A stretch of DNA of 64,000 nt from Caulobacter segnis (GCF_019931575.1 NZ_CP082923.1:3844001-3908000); one strand, 5' to 3'; positions 35,532-45,540 are shown, counted from the first letter of the stretch. The notes: a model not told the origin generated them from the sequence alone. Made by a program: numbers and translations.

Positions 35532-36209
35532 ATGCACCCGCCGCTCCGGCACACCCTCCCCGCCGACGCCATCCCGCGCCATATCCACGCCGCGCCCTAC
35601 GCCGCCGTGGTGCTGGCGGGCGGCTACGAGGAGGCGGGCGAGCGGGGCCGCTGGCGGGTCGAGGCCGGGGACGTGCTGGTCCACGCCGCCTTCAGCGCCC
35701 ACTGGAACCCCGCGCCCAATCGCGCCCAGGCCGGTCGCGCCATGGTGCTGAACCTGCCGCTGGCGGCCGCCCCGGCCTTCGCCGTCGCCCGGATCGCCGA
35801 TCCCGACGCCTTGGCCCGCCTGGCCGAGCGCGATCCCCGCGCCGCCCGCGCCCTGCTGGCCGAGAGCTGGACGCCCGGCCGCCCCGCCCGCGACGACGCC
35901 CCCGACCTGATGGCGGCCGCCCTGTCGGACGCCTCCGACCTGGCCGTCGAGGCCTGGGCCCGCGACCACGGGATCGCCCGCGAGACCGCCTTTCGCTGGT
36001 TCCGCCAGGCCTACGGCGTGGCGCCCTCGCGTTACCGGGTCGAGGCGCGGGCGCGGCGGGCGTGGGGGCTGATCACCGGAACGGCCGCGCCCCTGGCCGA
36101 CATCGCTGCCGAGACCGGCTTCGCCGACCAGGCCCACATGACGCGCGACGTGAAGGCGCTGACCGGGAGACCGCCGGGGGCGTGGCGATCTAACCCTCCT
36201 CCCCATTAG
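35532..36209 (+). CDS. AraC-family regulator
   Basis: 225 residues. A short cupin-like N-terminus (AAPYAAVVLAGGYEEAGERG, GRWRVEAGDVLVHAAFSAHW) is followed by an AraC HTH (LAVEAWARDHGIARETAFRW, then ADIAAETGFADQAHMTRDVK). The last residues (NPPPH) and the TAG stop come from palindromic element copy 10, the second such case in the window. Target genes are unknown. It is the only regulator near the acyltransferase, but no operator is visible. Confidence 0.85.
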   Translation: MHPPLRHTLPADAIPRHIHAAPYAAVVLAGGYEEAGERGRWRVEAGDVLVHAAFSAHWNPAPNRAQAGRAMVLNLPLAAAPAFAVARIADPDALARLAERDPRAARALLAESWTPGRPARDDAPDLMAAALSDASDLAVEAWARDHGIARETAFRWFRQAYGVAPSRYRVEARARRAWGLITGTAAPLADIAAETGFADQAHMTRDVKALTGRPPGAWRSNPPPH

Positions 36210-36330
36210 GGGGAGGTGGATCGATGCGAATACGCATCGAGACGGAGGGGGTCCGCGCAGCGGTGTTGACGACGCTTCGCCCCCCCCTCAACCGCCGTTC
36301 GGCGGTCCCCCTCCCCCAAAAGGGGAGGAG
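36196..36330 (+). repeat. Intergenic palindromic element, copy 10
   Basis: Forward copy overlapping the 3' end of the AraC gene. The stems are TCGATGCG/CGCATCGA (ATAC/AATA loop) and CCGCCG/CGGCGG. Confidence 0.9.
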
Positions 36331-36375
36331 AGATGGGCCGGTGACGCCGTCGCCGTCCCATGCCACAGCTTCCGC

Positions 36376-37452
36376 ATGCTCCGCCTCCCGCCCCTGAAGC
36401 CCGACTCCGACCAGATGCTGCACCTGGACGCCCTGCGGATCGTGGGGGCGGTGATGATCGTGGTGTTCCACTTCAACCGGTTCATCAACCTGGATGGCCG
36501 CTGGCAGCTGGCGGACGACACGATCAAGAGCTTCAGCCTGATCGTCGACCTGTTCTTCCTGATCTCCGGCTATGTGATGGCGGCGATCTATACCGGCCGG
36601 CTGACCACCTTCGCCAAGTACCGCGACTTCCTGCAGAAGCGCGTCGCGCGCCTGGGGCCGCTGCACTGGGCGACGCTGGCGGTGTTCGTGGCCATCGCCG
36701 CCCTGGGCTGGGCGGGTGTGCTGAACGAGCGGGACGCCTCACGCTACGACGTCTCGTGCATCCCGCAGAACATCCTGTTCGTCCACGCCTGGGGAACCTG
36801 CAAGGCCCAGACCTGGAACTTCGTCAGCTGGGCGATCAGCGCCGAGATGGGGATGTACATCGCCCTGCCCCTGCTCTTTCGGATTACCGCTTTGGGCCGC
36901 TGGCCCACGGCGGCCGTGGCGGTCGGGAGCCTGGCCCTGCTGCTGTGGATCTCGCGGACCGGCGAGCCCTTCTCGCAGTGGACCTACGACTTCGGCGTCG
37001 CCCGCGCCGTGCCCGGCTTCATGCTGGGCATGCTGGCCTTCCAGCTGAAGGACGTCCTGGGCCGCCTGCCCTTCGCCCGGTTCGTGATGTGGGCCCTGCT
37101 GGCGGCGTTCTTCGTCGCCTCGGGGATGGGAGCGTCTCGGACGAGCCTGCTGCTGCTGATCTACGCCGTCGGCCTGGCGGGCGTGGCGGCCGACGCGGCG
37201 GGTGTCCAGGGCGGGGTCAGCAAGGCCCTGGCGCCATGGGCCCAGCTGTCGTTCAGCCTCTATCTGCTGCACCCGATCGCCCTGAAGATCGCCCTGAACT
37301 GGGTCGGCTTCGGCATGTGGGGCCTGAACGGCGACGCCATGCGGCTGTGGTGCCTGGTCTGGGTCGTGGCCCTGTTCCCGATCGCGTACCTGTCGCTGGT
37401 GGCCTTCGAGCGGCCGGCGCGGGACTGGATGGCGGGGTTGGGGAAACGCTGA
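36376..37452 (+). CDS. Acyltransferase 3 (OafA/YrhL-type) membrane protein
   Basis: 358 residues with about ten hydrophobic segments. The acyltransferase-3 signature appears as LHLDALRIVGAVMIVVFHFN (catalytic-type His in the first helix) and LIVDLFFLISGYVMA. Such enzymes O-acylate cell-surface sugars or modify small molecules. The first ATG at 36376 is used; a second at 36415 would remove 13 residues. No neighbouring polysaccharide genes hint at the acceptor. Confidence 0.88.
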   Translation: MLRLPPLKPDSDQMLHLDALRIVGAVMIVVFHFNRFINLDGRWQLADDTIKSFSLIVDLFFLISGYVMAAIYTGRLTTFAKYRDFLQKRVARLGPLHWATLAVFVAIAALGWAGVLNERDASRYDVSCIPQNILFVHAWGTCKAQTWNFVSWAISAEMGMYIALPLLFRITALGRWPTAAVAVGSLALLLWISRTGEPFSQWTYDFGVARAVPGFMLGMLAFQLKDVLGRLPFARFVMWALLAAFFVASGMGASRTSLLLLIYAVGLAGVAADAAGVQGGVSKALAPWAQLSFSLYLLHPIALKIALNWVGFGMWGLNGDAMRLWCLVWVVALFPIAYLSLVAFERPARDWMAGLGKR

Positions 37453-37494
37453 GCGAGCTCCCTCTCTCTCAGAGAGCGGGATCAAGGAGACGGC

Positions 37495-38199
37495 TCAGGA
37501 CCGCGAAATCCGGTCCACCCACCCCGGCAGCTCGCCGATATTGCCCAGCTCGACATACCGCTCATGCCCCACCGGCGCGTCGGCCGCCTCGTGCGACCAG
37601 ACCAGCGGATATGGGATCAGCGCGCTCCAGCAGCCGGCTTCCAGGGCCGGCAGGATGTCGGACTTCATCGAGTTGCCGGCCATCACCGCCTGCCCGGCGC
37701 CCGTGCCATAGCGGTCGAACACCCGGCGGTAGGTCCCGGCGTCCTTCTCGGAGACGATCTCGACGGCGACGAAATAATCGCCGAGGCCCGACGAGGCCAG
37801 CTTCTGCTCCTGGTGCAGCAGGTCGCCCTTGGTCACCAGGATCAGGCGGTAGCGCTTGGAAAGCTCCGACAGCGCCAGCTCGACGCCCGGCAGCGGCTCG
37901 ATCGGCTCGGTCAGCATCTCGCGGCCGACGGCCAGGATCTCGCGGATCACGCGGGTGTCGACCGCGCCGTCGGTGACCTCCAGCGCCGTCTCGATCATCG
38001 ACAGGGTGAAGCCCTTGGCCCCGTAGCCATAGACCCGCAGGTTGCGCTTCTCGACCGCCGTCAGCTGGGCCTCGATCTTCTCGGGATCGCCGTGCTCGGA
38101 CAGCAGCTCCAGGAAGCGGGCGTGCGACAGGCGAAACAGGCTCTCGCAGTGCCAGAGGGTGTCGTCGGCGTCGACGCCGACGGTGGTGATCGTGGTCAT
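37495..38199 (-). CDS. HAD-superfamily hydrolase
   Basis: 234 residues. HAD motif I VGVDADDTLWHCESLF (nucleophile Asp), motif II ILVTKGD, and motif III/IV around KDAGTYRRVFDRYG ... VMAGNSMKSDILPALEAG. It is a phosphatase of unknown substrate. It lies 57 bp after the 59-aa gene and could be the third gene of the Zur-box operon. Confidence 0.88.
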   Translation of the reverse strand: MTTITTVGVDADDTLWHCESLFRLSHARFLELLSEHGDPEKIEAQLTAVEKRNLRVYGYGAKGFTLSMIETALEVTDGAVDTRVIREILAVGREMLTEPIEPLPGVELALSELSKRYRLILVTKGDLLHQEQKLASSGLGDYFVAVEIVSEKDAGTYRRVFDRYGTGAGQAVMAGNSMKSDILPALEAGCWSALIPYPLVWSHEAADAPVGHERYVELGNIGELPGWVDRISRS

Positions 38200-38256
38200 G
38201 GGCCGTTCTTACAGCACCGGCCAAGCCCAGTTCCAGACGCCTCGCGCGGGGTGCGA

Positions 38257-38436
38257 CTACAAGGCCTCGCAGTAGAAGCGCGGGCGCGGGCCCTCGGCGT
38301 CCGTCGGCTGGAAGCGGTACAGCACCAGCAGCCACTCGGCGTCCTCGGGGCTGACGCCCAGGGTGGCCACGACCCAGGCGGGCGTCGGCTCCCAGTCCGC
38401 GTCCTCGGCGGGGCGCGCTTCGGTCCGGGCCGCCAT
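38257..38436 (-). CDS. Small protein, 59 aa, coupled to the COG0523 GTPase
   Basis: A 60-codon frame (MAARTEARPAEDADWEPTPA ... ending RPRFYCEAL). Its ATG at 38436 is one base after the TGA of the GTPase gene (TGA-C-ATG), which implies translational coupling. It is acidic and rich in Trp and Pro; PEDAEWLLVLYRFQP is the most structured part. No family is recognised. Its reading frame is clean and codon use is typical, so it is likely a real gene too short for automatic calling. Confidence 0.65.
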   Translation of the reverse strand: MAARTEARPAEDADWEPTPAWVVATLGVSPEDAEWLLVLYRFQPTDAEGPRPRFYCEAL

Positions 38437-38437
38437 G

Positions 38438-39658
<1,221 letters not shown>

Positions 39659-39666
39659 GGGCGGCC

Positions 39667-39689
39667 ATGGTGTTATTTTATAACACCAT
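39667..39689. promoter_or_regulatory. Zur box 1
   Basis: Perfect 10-bp arms ATGGTGTTAT and ATAACACCAT around TTT. The core GTTATTTTATAAC matches alphaproteobacterial Zur sites. It starts 9 bp from the GTPase ATG, so bound repressor would cover the transcription start. Confidence 0.8.
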
Positions 39690-39724
39690 GTCTAGAGCGC
39701 CCGCCCGTTCAGCACAAGAAGAAT

Positions 39725-39737
39725 GTTACATTATAAC
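39725..39737. promoter_or_regulatory. Zur box 2
   Basis: GTTACATTATAAC, differing from the box 1 core at two positions. It is 53 bp upstream of box 1 (five helical turns). Confidence 0.65.
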
Positions 39738-39775
39738 GCTCAGCGGCCGACGGCCGGACTCGACGGAGACGGACC

Positions 39776-39919
39776 TCAGAACGTCAGGGCGGCGAACACC
39801 ACGATGCTGACCGGCACGGCCGCCGACAGGGCCAGGTTCAGCACGACCTCGCCCACGCCCAGGGCGAAGCGGGCCGAAAGGGCGGCGATCTTGGCGGTGG
39901 TCGGGTCGGCGGGGATCAT
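39776..39919 (-). CDS. Small hydrophobic protein, 47 aa
   Basis: A 48-codon frame starting MIPADPTTAKIAALSARFAL, with one likely membrane helix (VVLNLALSAAVPVSIVVFAA). AAGGAG stands seven bases before ATG 39919. It lies upstream of the Zur boxes on the same strand. It is below usual calling thresholds, but the ribosome site and membrane helix support it. Function unknown. Confidence 0.55.
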   Translation of the reverse strand: MIPADPTTAKIAALSARFALGVGEVVLNLALSAAVPVSIVVFAALTF

Positions 39920-40035
39920 GGCGGCTCCTTGCGAACCCTCCCATGCCACAGCGAAGGTTAACGCCCTGATTTCGCCACACTGATTAAGCCGCGACAGATT
40001 GTCCTTCGCCGCAGAGGCGCGCGGTAAAACCAGGC

Positions 40036-40082
40036 AAAAAAAAGCGGCGCGCCCTCGCCCCGCTTCGGGGAAGGACGCGCCG
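40036..40082 (-). terminator. Terminator of the second TonB receptor
   Basis: On the minus strand a GC stem (GGCGCGTCC-TTCCCC ... GGGGCGAGGGCGCGCC) ends in GCTTTTTTTTGCC. It lies about 120 bp after the receptor stop. Confidence 0.85.
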
Positions 40083-40199
40083 GCAAGCCCGCGCGAGGTG
40101 GGAGGTGGAGGATGTCGGCCTCGCGCGAATTCGAAAAGATCCCGCCGGTCCAGGGAACGCGCGACCGGCGGGCAGAGGGAACCAAGTAGAAACCGAGCC

Positions 40200-43100
40200 C
40201 TAGAAGCTCATGCGCAGGCCGACCAAGTACTGACGGCCGGGCTTGTAGTAGGTGAAGGTGGCGTTGTCGTACTGGAAGTACGAGCGCAGCGCCTCGTTGG
40301 TCAGGTTGGTCACGTTGAAGGTCAGCTGCGGGGCGTTCTTGAAGCCGAAGATCTTCTCCAGGTCGTAGCTCGAGGAGAAGTCCGTCTGCTTGTAGTCGTC
40401 CGAGAACAGGGCGGCGGCGGTGACGCCGTTCTGGTTGGCGCCGCTGGACTGCGAGCCCTTCCGGTAGACGTGGCTGAGACGCAGGCTGACGCCGTTGTGC
40501 TCGTAGTAGCCCGTCAGGTTGTAGGTGTACTTGGCCACGCCGTAGGCGATCGCCGGACCGTTGCTGGTCTGGTCGACGATGGTGGCGTTGGCGTTGACGC
40601 CCAGGCCTTCGACGCCAAACCGGCTGGTCAGGAAGTCGAGCGGCTGCACCCACTGGAATTCCAGGCCGTTGATCGTCAGCTTGTTGGGCACGTTGATCTG
40701 CGACTGGATCTGAACCTGCGCCTGGGTCGGGCCGCCACGCGAGTTGATGGCCGTCTTCTGGGTGTCGTTCAGGGTGTCGTAGGTGATGCCGTACTGGGCC
40801 AGGTACGAGAACGGCTGGGTCACGACGTTGTTGGTCGTGAAGCCGGTCAGCGACTTGCGGAACGCGTTGACGGCGATCACGCCTTCCTGGCCGGTGTAGA
40901 ACTCGAAGCCCAGGTCGATGTTCTTCGAGAAGTACGGCTTAAGGGCCGAGTTGCCGATCGTGGCCTGGTCGGCCGACGGGGCGCCGAAGCTGACGCCCGG
41001 CAGCTGGGCGGCCGGATCCGGGCGGGTCATGGTCTCGGACACCGCCACGCGGGCCACGGCGTGCTCGCCGACGTCATAGGCGATGTTCGCGGCCGGCAGC
41101 CACTTCGAATAGGTGTTCTCGGTGTAGACGAAGTTGGTGACGTTCGGATAACGCGCGCCGTCCGGCAGCTGGGCGCCGCCCGGCAGGGTGTTGCGCGGGT
41201 CCGCCAGCGAGACGCGGCCGCCGATCGTCTGCTTGGTGTGGACGTAGCGGACGCCGACATTGAAGCGCAGGTCGCTGTCCATCACCTGGGTGACGCCGTT
41301 CAGCTCGGTATAGGCCGAACTGTTCTTCTCGTTGATGTAGCCGCCGCTAGCGCCGGTGTTGGAGCCGCCGGTTTCCGGCGAGGCGTCGTGCAGCGCGTCG
41401 TAGTTGGTGGCCTTCTTGACCTTGTCCCAGTCGACCGTGACGAAGCCGGCCGGGCCGGGCTTGAGGTAGCTGGCCAGGTTGGCGGTCGGGATCAGCGAGC
41501 CGCCATAGGTCAGCGTGCCGGTCTGGCCGGCCGTGGCGCCCGTGCCGTAGCCCGGATAGGTCGGATAGCCCGCCGGCGCGGCGCCCGGCTGGTTCAGGCC
41601 CTGGCAGGGCGGCGCGCTGTTCGGCGACAGCAGGGTGATGCTGGGATTGTTGCCGCAGGTCGCGTTCTGCCACGGGGTGGTGTTGTCGTAGCCGCGGATG
41701 GTGCGCGAGACATCGTCGTAGTTGCCGCCGAACTTCAGGTTCAGCGCCTCGTCGCCCCAGGTGACGACCGCGCGGGCGCCCTTGGTCTCATACCAGCGCT
41801 TCTCGTCCTGCATGTTCAACCGGCCGCCGGTCCAGACGAAGTTGGCGGGGTTGTTCAGGTCGACGCTGCTCTTGATGGTCGGGATGCCGGTCGGGTTGTA
41901 GGTGTAGTCGACCGTCGCGCCGACGCCCAGCGCCGTCACCGGACCGAAGGTCGGGCTCTCGCGGTGGAAGTTGCTCTTGGTGTAGTTGGCCTGGGCCTCG
42001 ACCTTCAGCTTGTCGGTGATGCGCCATTCGCCGCCCGGATTGATCCCCCACAGCTCGGTCTTCTCGAGATAGGGCCGGAATTCCAGGAAGAACTGCGAAT
42101 TGGCGTAGGTGCCTTGCGTGACCGTGCAGCCCGCCGAGCAGTCGGTCTTGTCGTACTTGGTGTTCATCGGAATGACCGCGCCGTTGCGCACGATCCAGGC
42201 GATGTCCTCGCGCAGCAGGTCGTTCTTCTTGTAGCCGTACATGCCGTCGACATAGAAGTTCATGTCGTCGTTCGGACGCCATTCGAGGCTGCCGACCAGG
42301 TTGAGGCGGTCGCGGCGGCCGTACTCGGCCGACGGGCGGCCCAGGCGCGGCAGCAGGCCGTTGTCGATCTGCTGGATGCTGGCGCCGGGGTTGTTGGCCA
42401 GCAGGAAGTTGCGGTCGATGAGCGTGCCGGCCACCAGGCCGCCGCCCGCGCCGACCGGCACCGTGGCCGGGATCGTCCAGTTGCCGCCGCCCGTGGCGTT
42501 GCAGCCGCTGGTCGCGCCGCACTGGGCCGCCGACAGGTTCGGATTGGTGAAGCCGATGGTCTCGTAGCCGCGCGTGTCGGTGTGCAGGCGCTGGCCCGAA
42601 ACCCCGAACAGGACCCCGAAATTGTCCCAGGTCTTGCTGGCGATCAGCGAGCCCTTGCCGCCCAGCTTGGCGCCGTCCGGCTTCACGCCCTGGACGTTCA
42701 TGGTCAGGTGCTGGCCGGGGCGGTCGAACGGACGCGCCGAGCGCATGTCAATGTTACCCGCCGCGCCGCCTTCCAGCAGGCTGGCCGAATAGCTCTTGTT
42801 GACCGTCAGCTTGGTGAAGAGGTCGGTCGGGAAGAACGAAAGGTCGACCGAGCGGTCGGTGCCTTGCGCGTCGGTCGCGCCCGACGAGGCCACGGCGATC
42901 GAGGCGCCGTTCAGCGTCACGTTGGTGAAGTTGCTGCCCAGGCCGCGGATGGCGACGTTCGTGCCTTCGCCCGTGATGTCGCGGGTGATGGTGATGCCGG
43001 GGATGCGGTTGAACGACTCGGCGATGTTGGAGTCGGGGAACTTGCCGATGTCCTCGGCGAAGATGGCGTCGGCGAAGCCGGTCGTCTCGCGCTTGGCCAC

Positions 43101-43280
43101 GGTCGATTGCGCCAGACTCTTGCGGTAGCCGGTGACGACGATCTCCTCGACGGCGTCAGAGGACGCGGCCGGCGCGGGCGCGGTCTGGGCGTAAGCGGCC
43201 TGACCGATCACCAAAGTGGTCAGGCATGTCGCGCCGATCAGCGCCAGACGAACGGAACGGTTTTGTCGGATGGACAGCAT
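40200..43280 (-). CDS. TonB-dependent outer-membrane receptor 2
   Basis: 1026 residues. A signal peptide (LIGATCLTTLVIGQAAYAQ) leads to the TonB box EEIVVTGYRKSL and a plug with DIGKFPDSNIAESFNRIPGI and NVAIRGLGSNFTNVTLNG. The barrel ends YLVGLRMSF. It differs from receptor 1 in plug detail and belongs to the common Caulobacter/Xanthomonas carbohydrate group. Its promoter carries a TGGTAGCGGTCACA site and a GGTCAGACC palindrome, both shared with the GH67/mannonate dehydratase promoter. Import of glucuronoxylan fragments or aldouronic acids is therefore plausible though unproven. Confidence 0.9.
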   Translation of the reverse strand: MLSIRQNRSVRLALIGATCLTTLVIGQAAYAQTAPAPAASSDAVEEIVVTGYRKSLAQSTVAKRETTGFADAIFAEDIGKFPDSNIAESFNRIPGITITRDITGEGTNVAIRGLGSNFTNVTLNGASIAVASSGATDAQGTDRSVDLSFFPTDLFTKLTVNKSYSASLLEGGAAGNIDMRSARPFDRPGQHLTMNVQGVKPDGAKLGGKGSLIASKTWDNFGVLFGVSGQRLHTDTRGYETIGFTNPNLSAAQCGATSGCNATGGGNWTIPATVPVGAGGGLVAGTLIDRNFLLANNPGASIQQIDNGLLPRLGRPSAEYGRRDRLNLVGSLEWRPNDDMNFYVDGMYGYKKNDLLREDIAWIVRNGAVIPMNTKYDKTDCSAGCTVTQGTYANSQFFLEFRPYLEKTELWGINPGGEWRITDKLKVEAQANYTKSNFHRESPTFGPVTALGVGATVDYTYNPTGIPTIKSSVDLNNPANFVWTGGRLNMQDEKRWYETKGARAVVTWGDEALNLKFGGNYDDVSRTIRGYDNTTPWQNATCGNNPSITLLSPNSAPPCQGLNQPGAAPAGYPTYPGYGTGATAGQTGTLTYGGSLIPTANLASYLKPGPAGFVTVDWDKVKKATNYDALHDASPETGGSNTGASGGYINEKNSSAYTELNGVTQVMDSDLRFNVGVRYVHTKQTIGGRVSLADPRNTLPGGAQLPDGARYPNVTNFVYTENTYSKWLPAANIAYDVGEHAVARVAVSETMTRPDPAAQLPGVSFGAPSADQATIGNSALKPYFSKNIDLGFEFYTGQEGVIAVNAFRKSLTGFTTNNVVTQPFSYLAQYGITYDTLNDTQKTAINSRGGPTQAQVQIQSQINVPNKLTINGLEFQWVQPLDFLTSRFGVEGLGVNANATIVDQTSNGPAIAYGVAKYTYNLTGYYEHNGVSLRLSHVYRKGSQSSGANQNGVTAAALFSDDYKQTDFSSSYDLEKIFGFKNAPQLTFNVTNLTNEALRSYFQYDNATFTYYKPGRQYLVGLRMSF

Positions 43281-43375
43281 GTTTCTCCCCTAAGCCTCGG
43301 CGCTCTGCGCCTGTTTGTTTCTCTTAGCCCGCCAAGGTCCCTTCCCGAGCCTTGGCGACCTCCGCTCCTAAGCGG

Positions 43376-43389
43376 TGGTAGCGGTCACA
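43376..43389 (+). promoter_or_regulatory. LacI-type operator candidate
   Basis: TGGTAGCGGTCACA, 96 bp upstream of the receptor 2 ATG. Ten leading bases are identical with the site at 33077. Confidence 0.45.
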
Positions 43390-43427
43390 CTGATAGGGTT
43401 ATGAGGTAAGTCCTCGAAGGTCAAGGT

Positions 43428-43436
43428 GGTCAGACC
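43428..43436. promoter_or_regulatory. GntR/FadR-type operator candidate
   Basis: Palindrome GGTCAGACC inside AGGTGGTCAGACCTCG, 148 bp upstream of receptor 2. Same core as 33047-33059. Confidence 0.5.
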
Positions 43437-43647
43437 TCGTTCGCCGAGTCCTGTCCGACCTTTGACGCGCACATGCGGCGCCGGCGCCACGCTCGGCGAG
43501 CGGGACGGCGAGGGGTCGGGGGTTGGCGGGGAATTCCGGGCCGTCGGGCGCGGCGCGGGAGCCGTGGTCGACCTATGGCCGGCGCGAACGTCGCTCGACG
43601 GGAGTTCGGCCAGGCGACGGAACCTGCGCTTGATTACTCAGACAAAA

Positions 43648-43656
43648 GGTCAGACC
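43648..43656. promoter_or_regulatory. GntR/FadR-type operator candidate, distal
   Basis: A third GGTCAGACC core, in AAAGGTCAGACCAATG, 220 bp from the second. Its target is unclear because no gene starts close by. Confidence 0.35.
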
Positions 43657-43671
43657 AATGGGCCGCGTCTT

Positions 43672-43732
43672 CTCCTCACCCGTGAAACGGGGGAGGTGGC
43701 GCGGCGCGAATACGCGCGTGACGGAGGAGACG
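43672..43732 (+). repeat. Decayed palindromic element (copy 11)
   Basis: A truncated relative: TCTCCTCACCCGTGAAACGG replaces the left arm, then GGAGGTGGCGCGGCGCGAATA and CGCGCGTGACGGAGGAGA. The right half is missing. Confidence 0.55.
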
Positions 43733-43745
43733 CTCGCCAGCCCCC

Positions 43746-44033
43746 CTAAGCCCACCCCGCCGGCCGGTCCCGCTCAGGTTCCCGCCGGATCGGCGTCGTG
43801 TAGCGGTGACCCTTGTTCACGCGGCGCAGCGACGCGGGGTAGCGGTGCAGCTGGCTCTCGGGGCGGATCGGCCTGGCCACCAGGCCGCCGCCGCAGTCGG
43901 GGCAAGCCGCGTCGAAGCGCAGGTCCGCGCAGGACGCGCAGAAGGTGTGCTCGAAGGTGCAGATTCGGGCCGCGTCGCTGGCCGGCGGCAGATCCGCGTC
44001 GCAGCACTCGCAATTCGGGCGCAGTTCGAGCAT
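43746..44033 (-). CDS. DUF1272 domain protein (zinc-ribbon-like)
   Basis: 95 residues. The N-terminal 55 residues match DUF1272: MLELRPNCECCDADLPPASD, ICTFEHTFCASCADLRF, CPDCGGGLVARPIRP. Eight cysteines in C-x2-C pairs suggest two zinc sites. Start ATG 44033 fits the family's conserved MLELRPNCE opening. Function unknown. Confidence 0.88.
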   Translation of the reverse strand: MLELRPNCECCDADLPPASDAARICTFEHTFCASCADLRFDAACPDCGGGLVARPIRPESQLHRYPASLRRVNKGHRYTTPIRREPERDRPAGWA

Positions 44034-44365
44034 GGGTCCGTCCTCCCGTGTTCGTCTGGTCATTCTTGCCTGGAAGCCGTTCACCATAAGGGCTTTTCGG
44101 GCCTTCGCGCGAGGGGGCGCGTTCAGCGATCACGGGAATGTGGAGCCAAGCGAAATCCGCGTGATCGCCTGGGGGGACGCGAGGGGTTGACCCCCTCCCC
44201 CATACCCCCTAGACACCGCGCCGTTTGCGCGGCGGACGGGCCAAAAGCCCGTCCGCTTTCTTGCAAGCAACGCCCCGGCATGCCGGGGCTGGACCGGGGT
44301 TACCCCTGGCCCGCCTTTTTGCGACAATAGACACCCACCCCCTCGCGTTCAGGAGCGCTCCAAGA
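44034..44365. other. carA upstream region with structured leader
   Basis: 332 bp between the divergent DUF1272 and carA genes. No gene is seen. The carA-proximal part contains a terminator-like hairpin (44232-44262), a self-complementary CCCCGGCATGCCGGGG (44273-44288) and ACCGGGGTTACCCC just after. Confidence 0.7.
44232..44262 (+). terminator. Terminator-like hairpin in the carA leader
   Basis: Perfect 10-bp stem GCGGACGGGC/GCCCGTCCGC with a CAAAA loop, then TTTCTT. It is 104 bp before carA, and no plus-strand gene precedes it, so it would end a short leader transcript. Confidence 0.65.
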
Positions 44366-45532
44366 ATGTCCCAAGACCTTCTCCCCGGCGTTACCGGCGT
44401 TCTGGCCCTGGCCGACGGCACCATCCTGCAAGGCGTGGGCTGCGGCGCGGTCGGCGACGCGGTCGGCGAGGTGTGCTTCAACACCGCCATGACGGGCTAT
44501 CAGGAGATCCTGACCGACCCGTCCTACATGGCCCAGATCGTGGCCTTCACCTTCCCGCACATCGGCAATGTCGGCACGAACGTCGAGGACGTCGAGCAGA
44601 TCACCGGCGTGTCCGAGACGGCCGCCCGCGGCGCCCTGTTCCGGGACGTCCCGACCCAGCAGGCCAACTGGCGCGCCAACGGCGACTTCGACGCCTGGAT
44701 GAAGACCCGCGGCGTCATCGGCCTGGCCGGGATCGACACCCGCGCCCTGACCCGCAAGATCCGCGAGACCGGCATGCCGCACGGCGTCATCGCCCACGCG
44801 CCGGACGGCCAGTTCGACCTGCCCGCCCTGGTCGCCAAGGCCAAGGCCTGGGCCGGCCTGGAAGGCCTGGACCTGGCCAAGGACGCCTCGACCACCCAGA
44901 CCTTCACCTGGGACGAGGGCCTGTGGTCGTGGCCGGAAGGCTACGCCAAGCTGGACAAGCCCAAGTACGAGGTCGTGGTCATCGACTACGGCGTCAAGCG
45001 CAACATCCTGCGCGCCCTGGCCCATGTCGGCGCCCGCGCTACGGTGGTGCCCGCCTCGACCTCGGCCGAGGACATCCTGGCCCGCAATCCGGACGGCGTG
45101 CTGCTGAGCAATGGCCCGGGCGACCCGGCCGCGACCGGCGAATACGCCGTGCCGGAGATCCAGAAGCTGGTGCAGAGCGGCAAGCCGGTGTTCGGCATCT
45201 GCCTGGGCCACCAGATGCTGGCCCTGGCCCTGGGCGCCAAGACCGTGAAGATGGACCAGGGCCACCACGGCGCCAACCATCCGGTCAAGGACCTGACCAC
45301 CGGCAAGGTCGAGATCGTCTCGATGAACCACGGCTTCACCGTGGACTCGGCCTCGCTGCCGGCCCCGGTCCGGGAGACCCACGTCTCGCTGTTCGACGGC
45401 ACCAACGCCGGCATCCAGCTGGCCGACAAGCCGGTGTTCTCGGTCCAGCACCACCCCGAAGCCTCGCCCGGCCCGACCGACAGCCTCTACCTGTTCGAAC
45501 GCTTCGCCGGCCTGATGGACCAGGCGAAGTAG
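44366..45532 (+). CDS. carA: Carbamoyl-phosphate synthase small subunit
   Basis: 388 residues. The N-terminal CPSase_sm domain ([34 protein letters not shown]) is followed by a class-I glutamine amidotransferase with the nucleophile Cys in [16 protein letters not shown] and the His-x-Glu of [14 protein letters not shown]. It hydrolyses glutamine and passes ammonia to CarB for arginine and pyrimidine synthesis. AGGAG lies before ATG 44366. carB is not adjacent. The leader carries a possible attenuator. Confidence 0.98.
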   Translation: MSQDLLPGVTGVLALADGTILQGVGCGAVGDAVGEVCFNTAMTGYQEILTDPSYMAQIVAFTFPHIGNVGTNVEDVEQITGVSETAARGALFRDVPTQQANWRANGDFDAWMKTRGVIGLAGIDTRALTRKIRETGMPHGVIAHAPDGQFDLPALVAKAKAWAGLEGLDLAKDASTTQTFTWDEGLWSWPEGYAKLDKPKYEVVVIDYGVKRNILRALAHVGARATVVPASTSAEDILARNPDGVLLSNGPGDPAATGEYAVPEIQKLVQSGKPVFGICLGHQMLALALGAKTVKMDQGHHGANHPVKDLTTGKVEIVSMNHGFTVDSASLPAPVRETHVSLFDGTNAGIQLADKPVFSVQHHPEASPGPTDSLYLFERFAGLMDQAK

Positions 45533-45540
45533 GCACGCCC

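Larger units (their letters stand above)
43281..43745. other. Intergenic region upstream of TonB receptor 2
   Basis: 465 bp without a convincing gene. It contains the receptor promoter region, operator candidates at 43376-43389, 43428-43436 and 43648-43656, and a decayed palindromic element at about 43672-43732. Confidence 0.6.

Noticed and set aside
516..36330. Possible CRISPR array from many similar repeats
   Set aside because: Copies are about 140 bp, lie kilobases apart, occur in both orientations and have genes between them.
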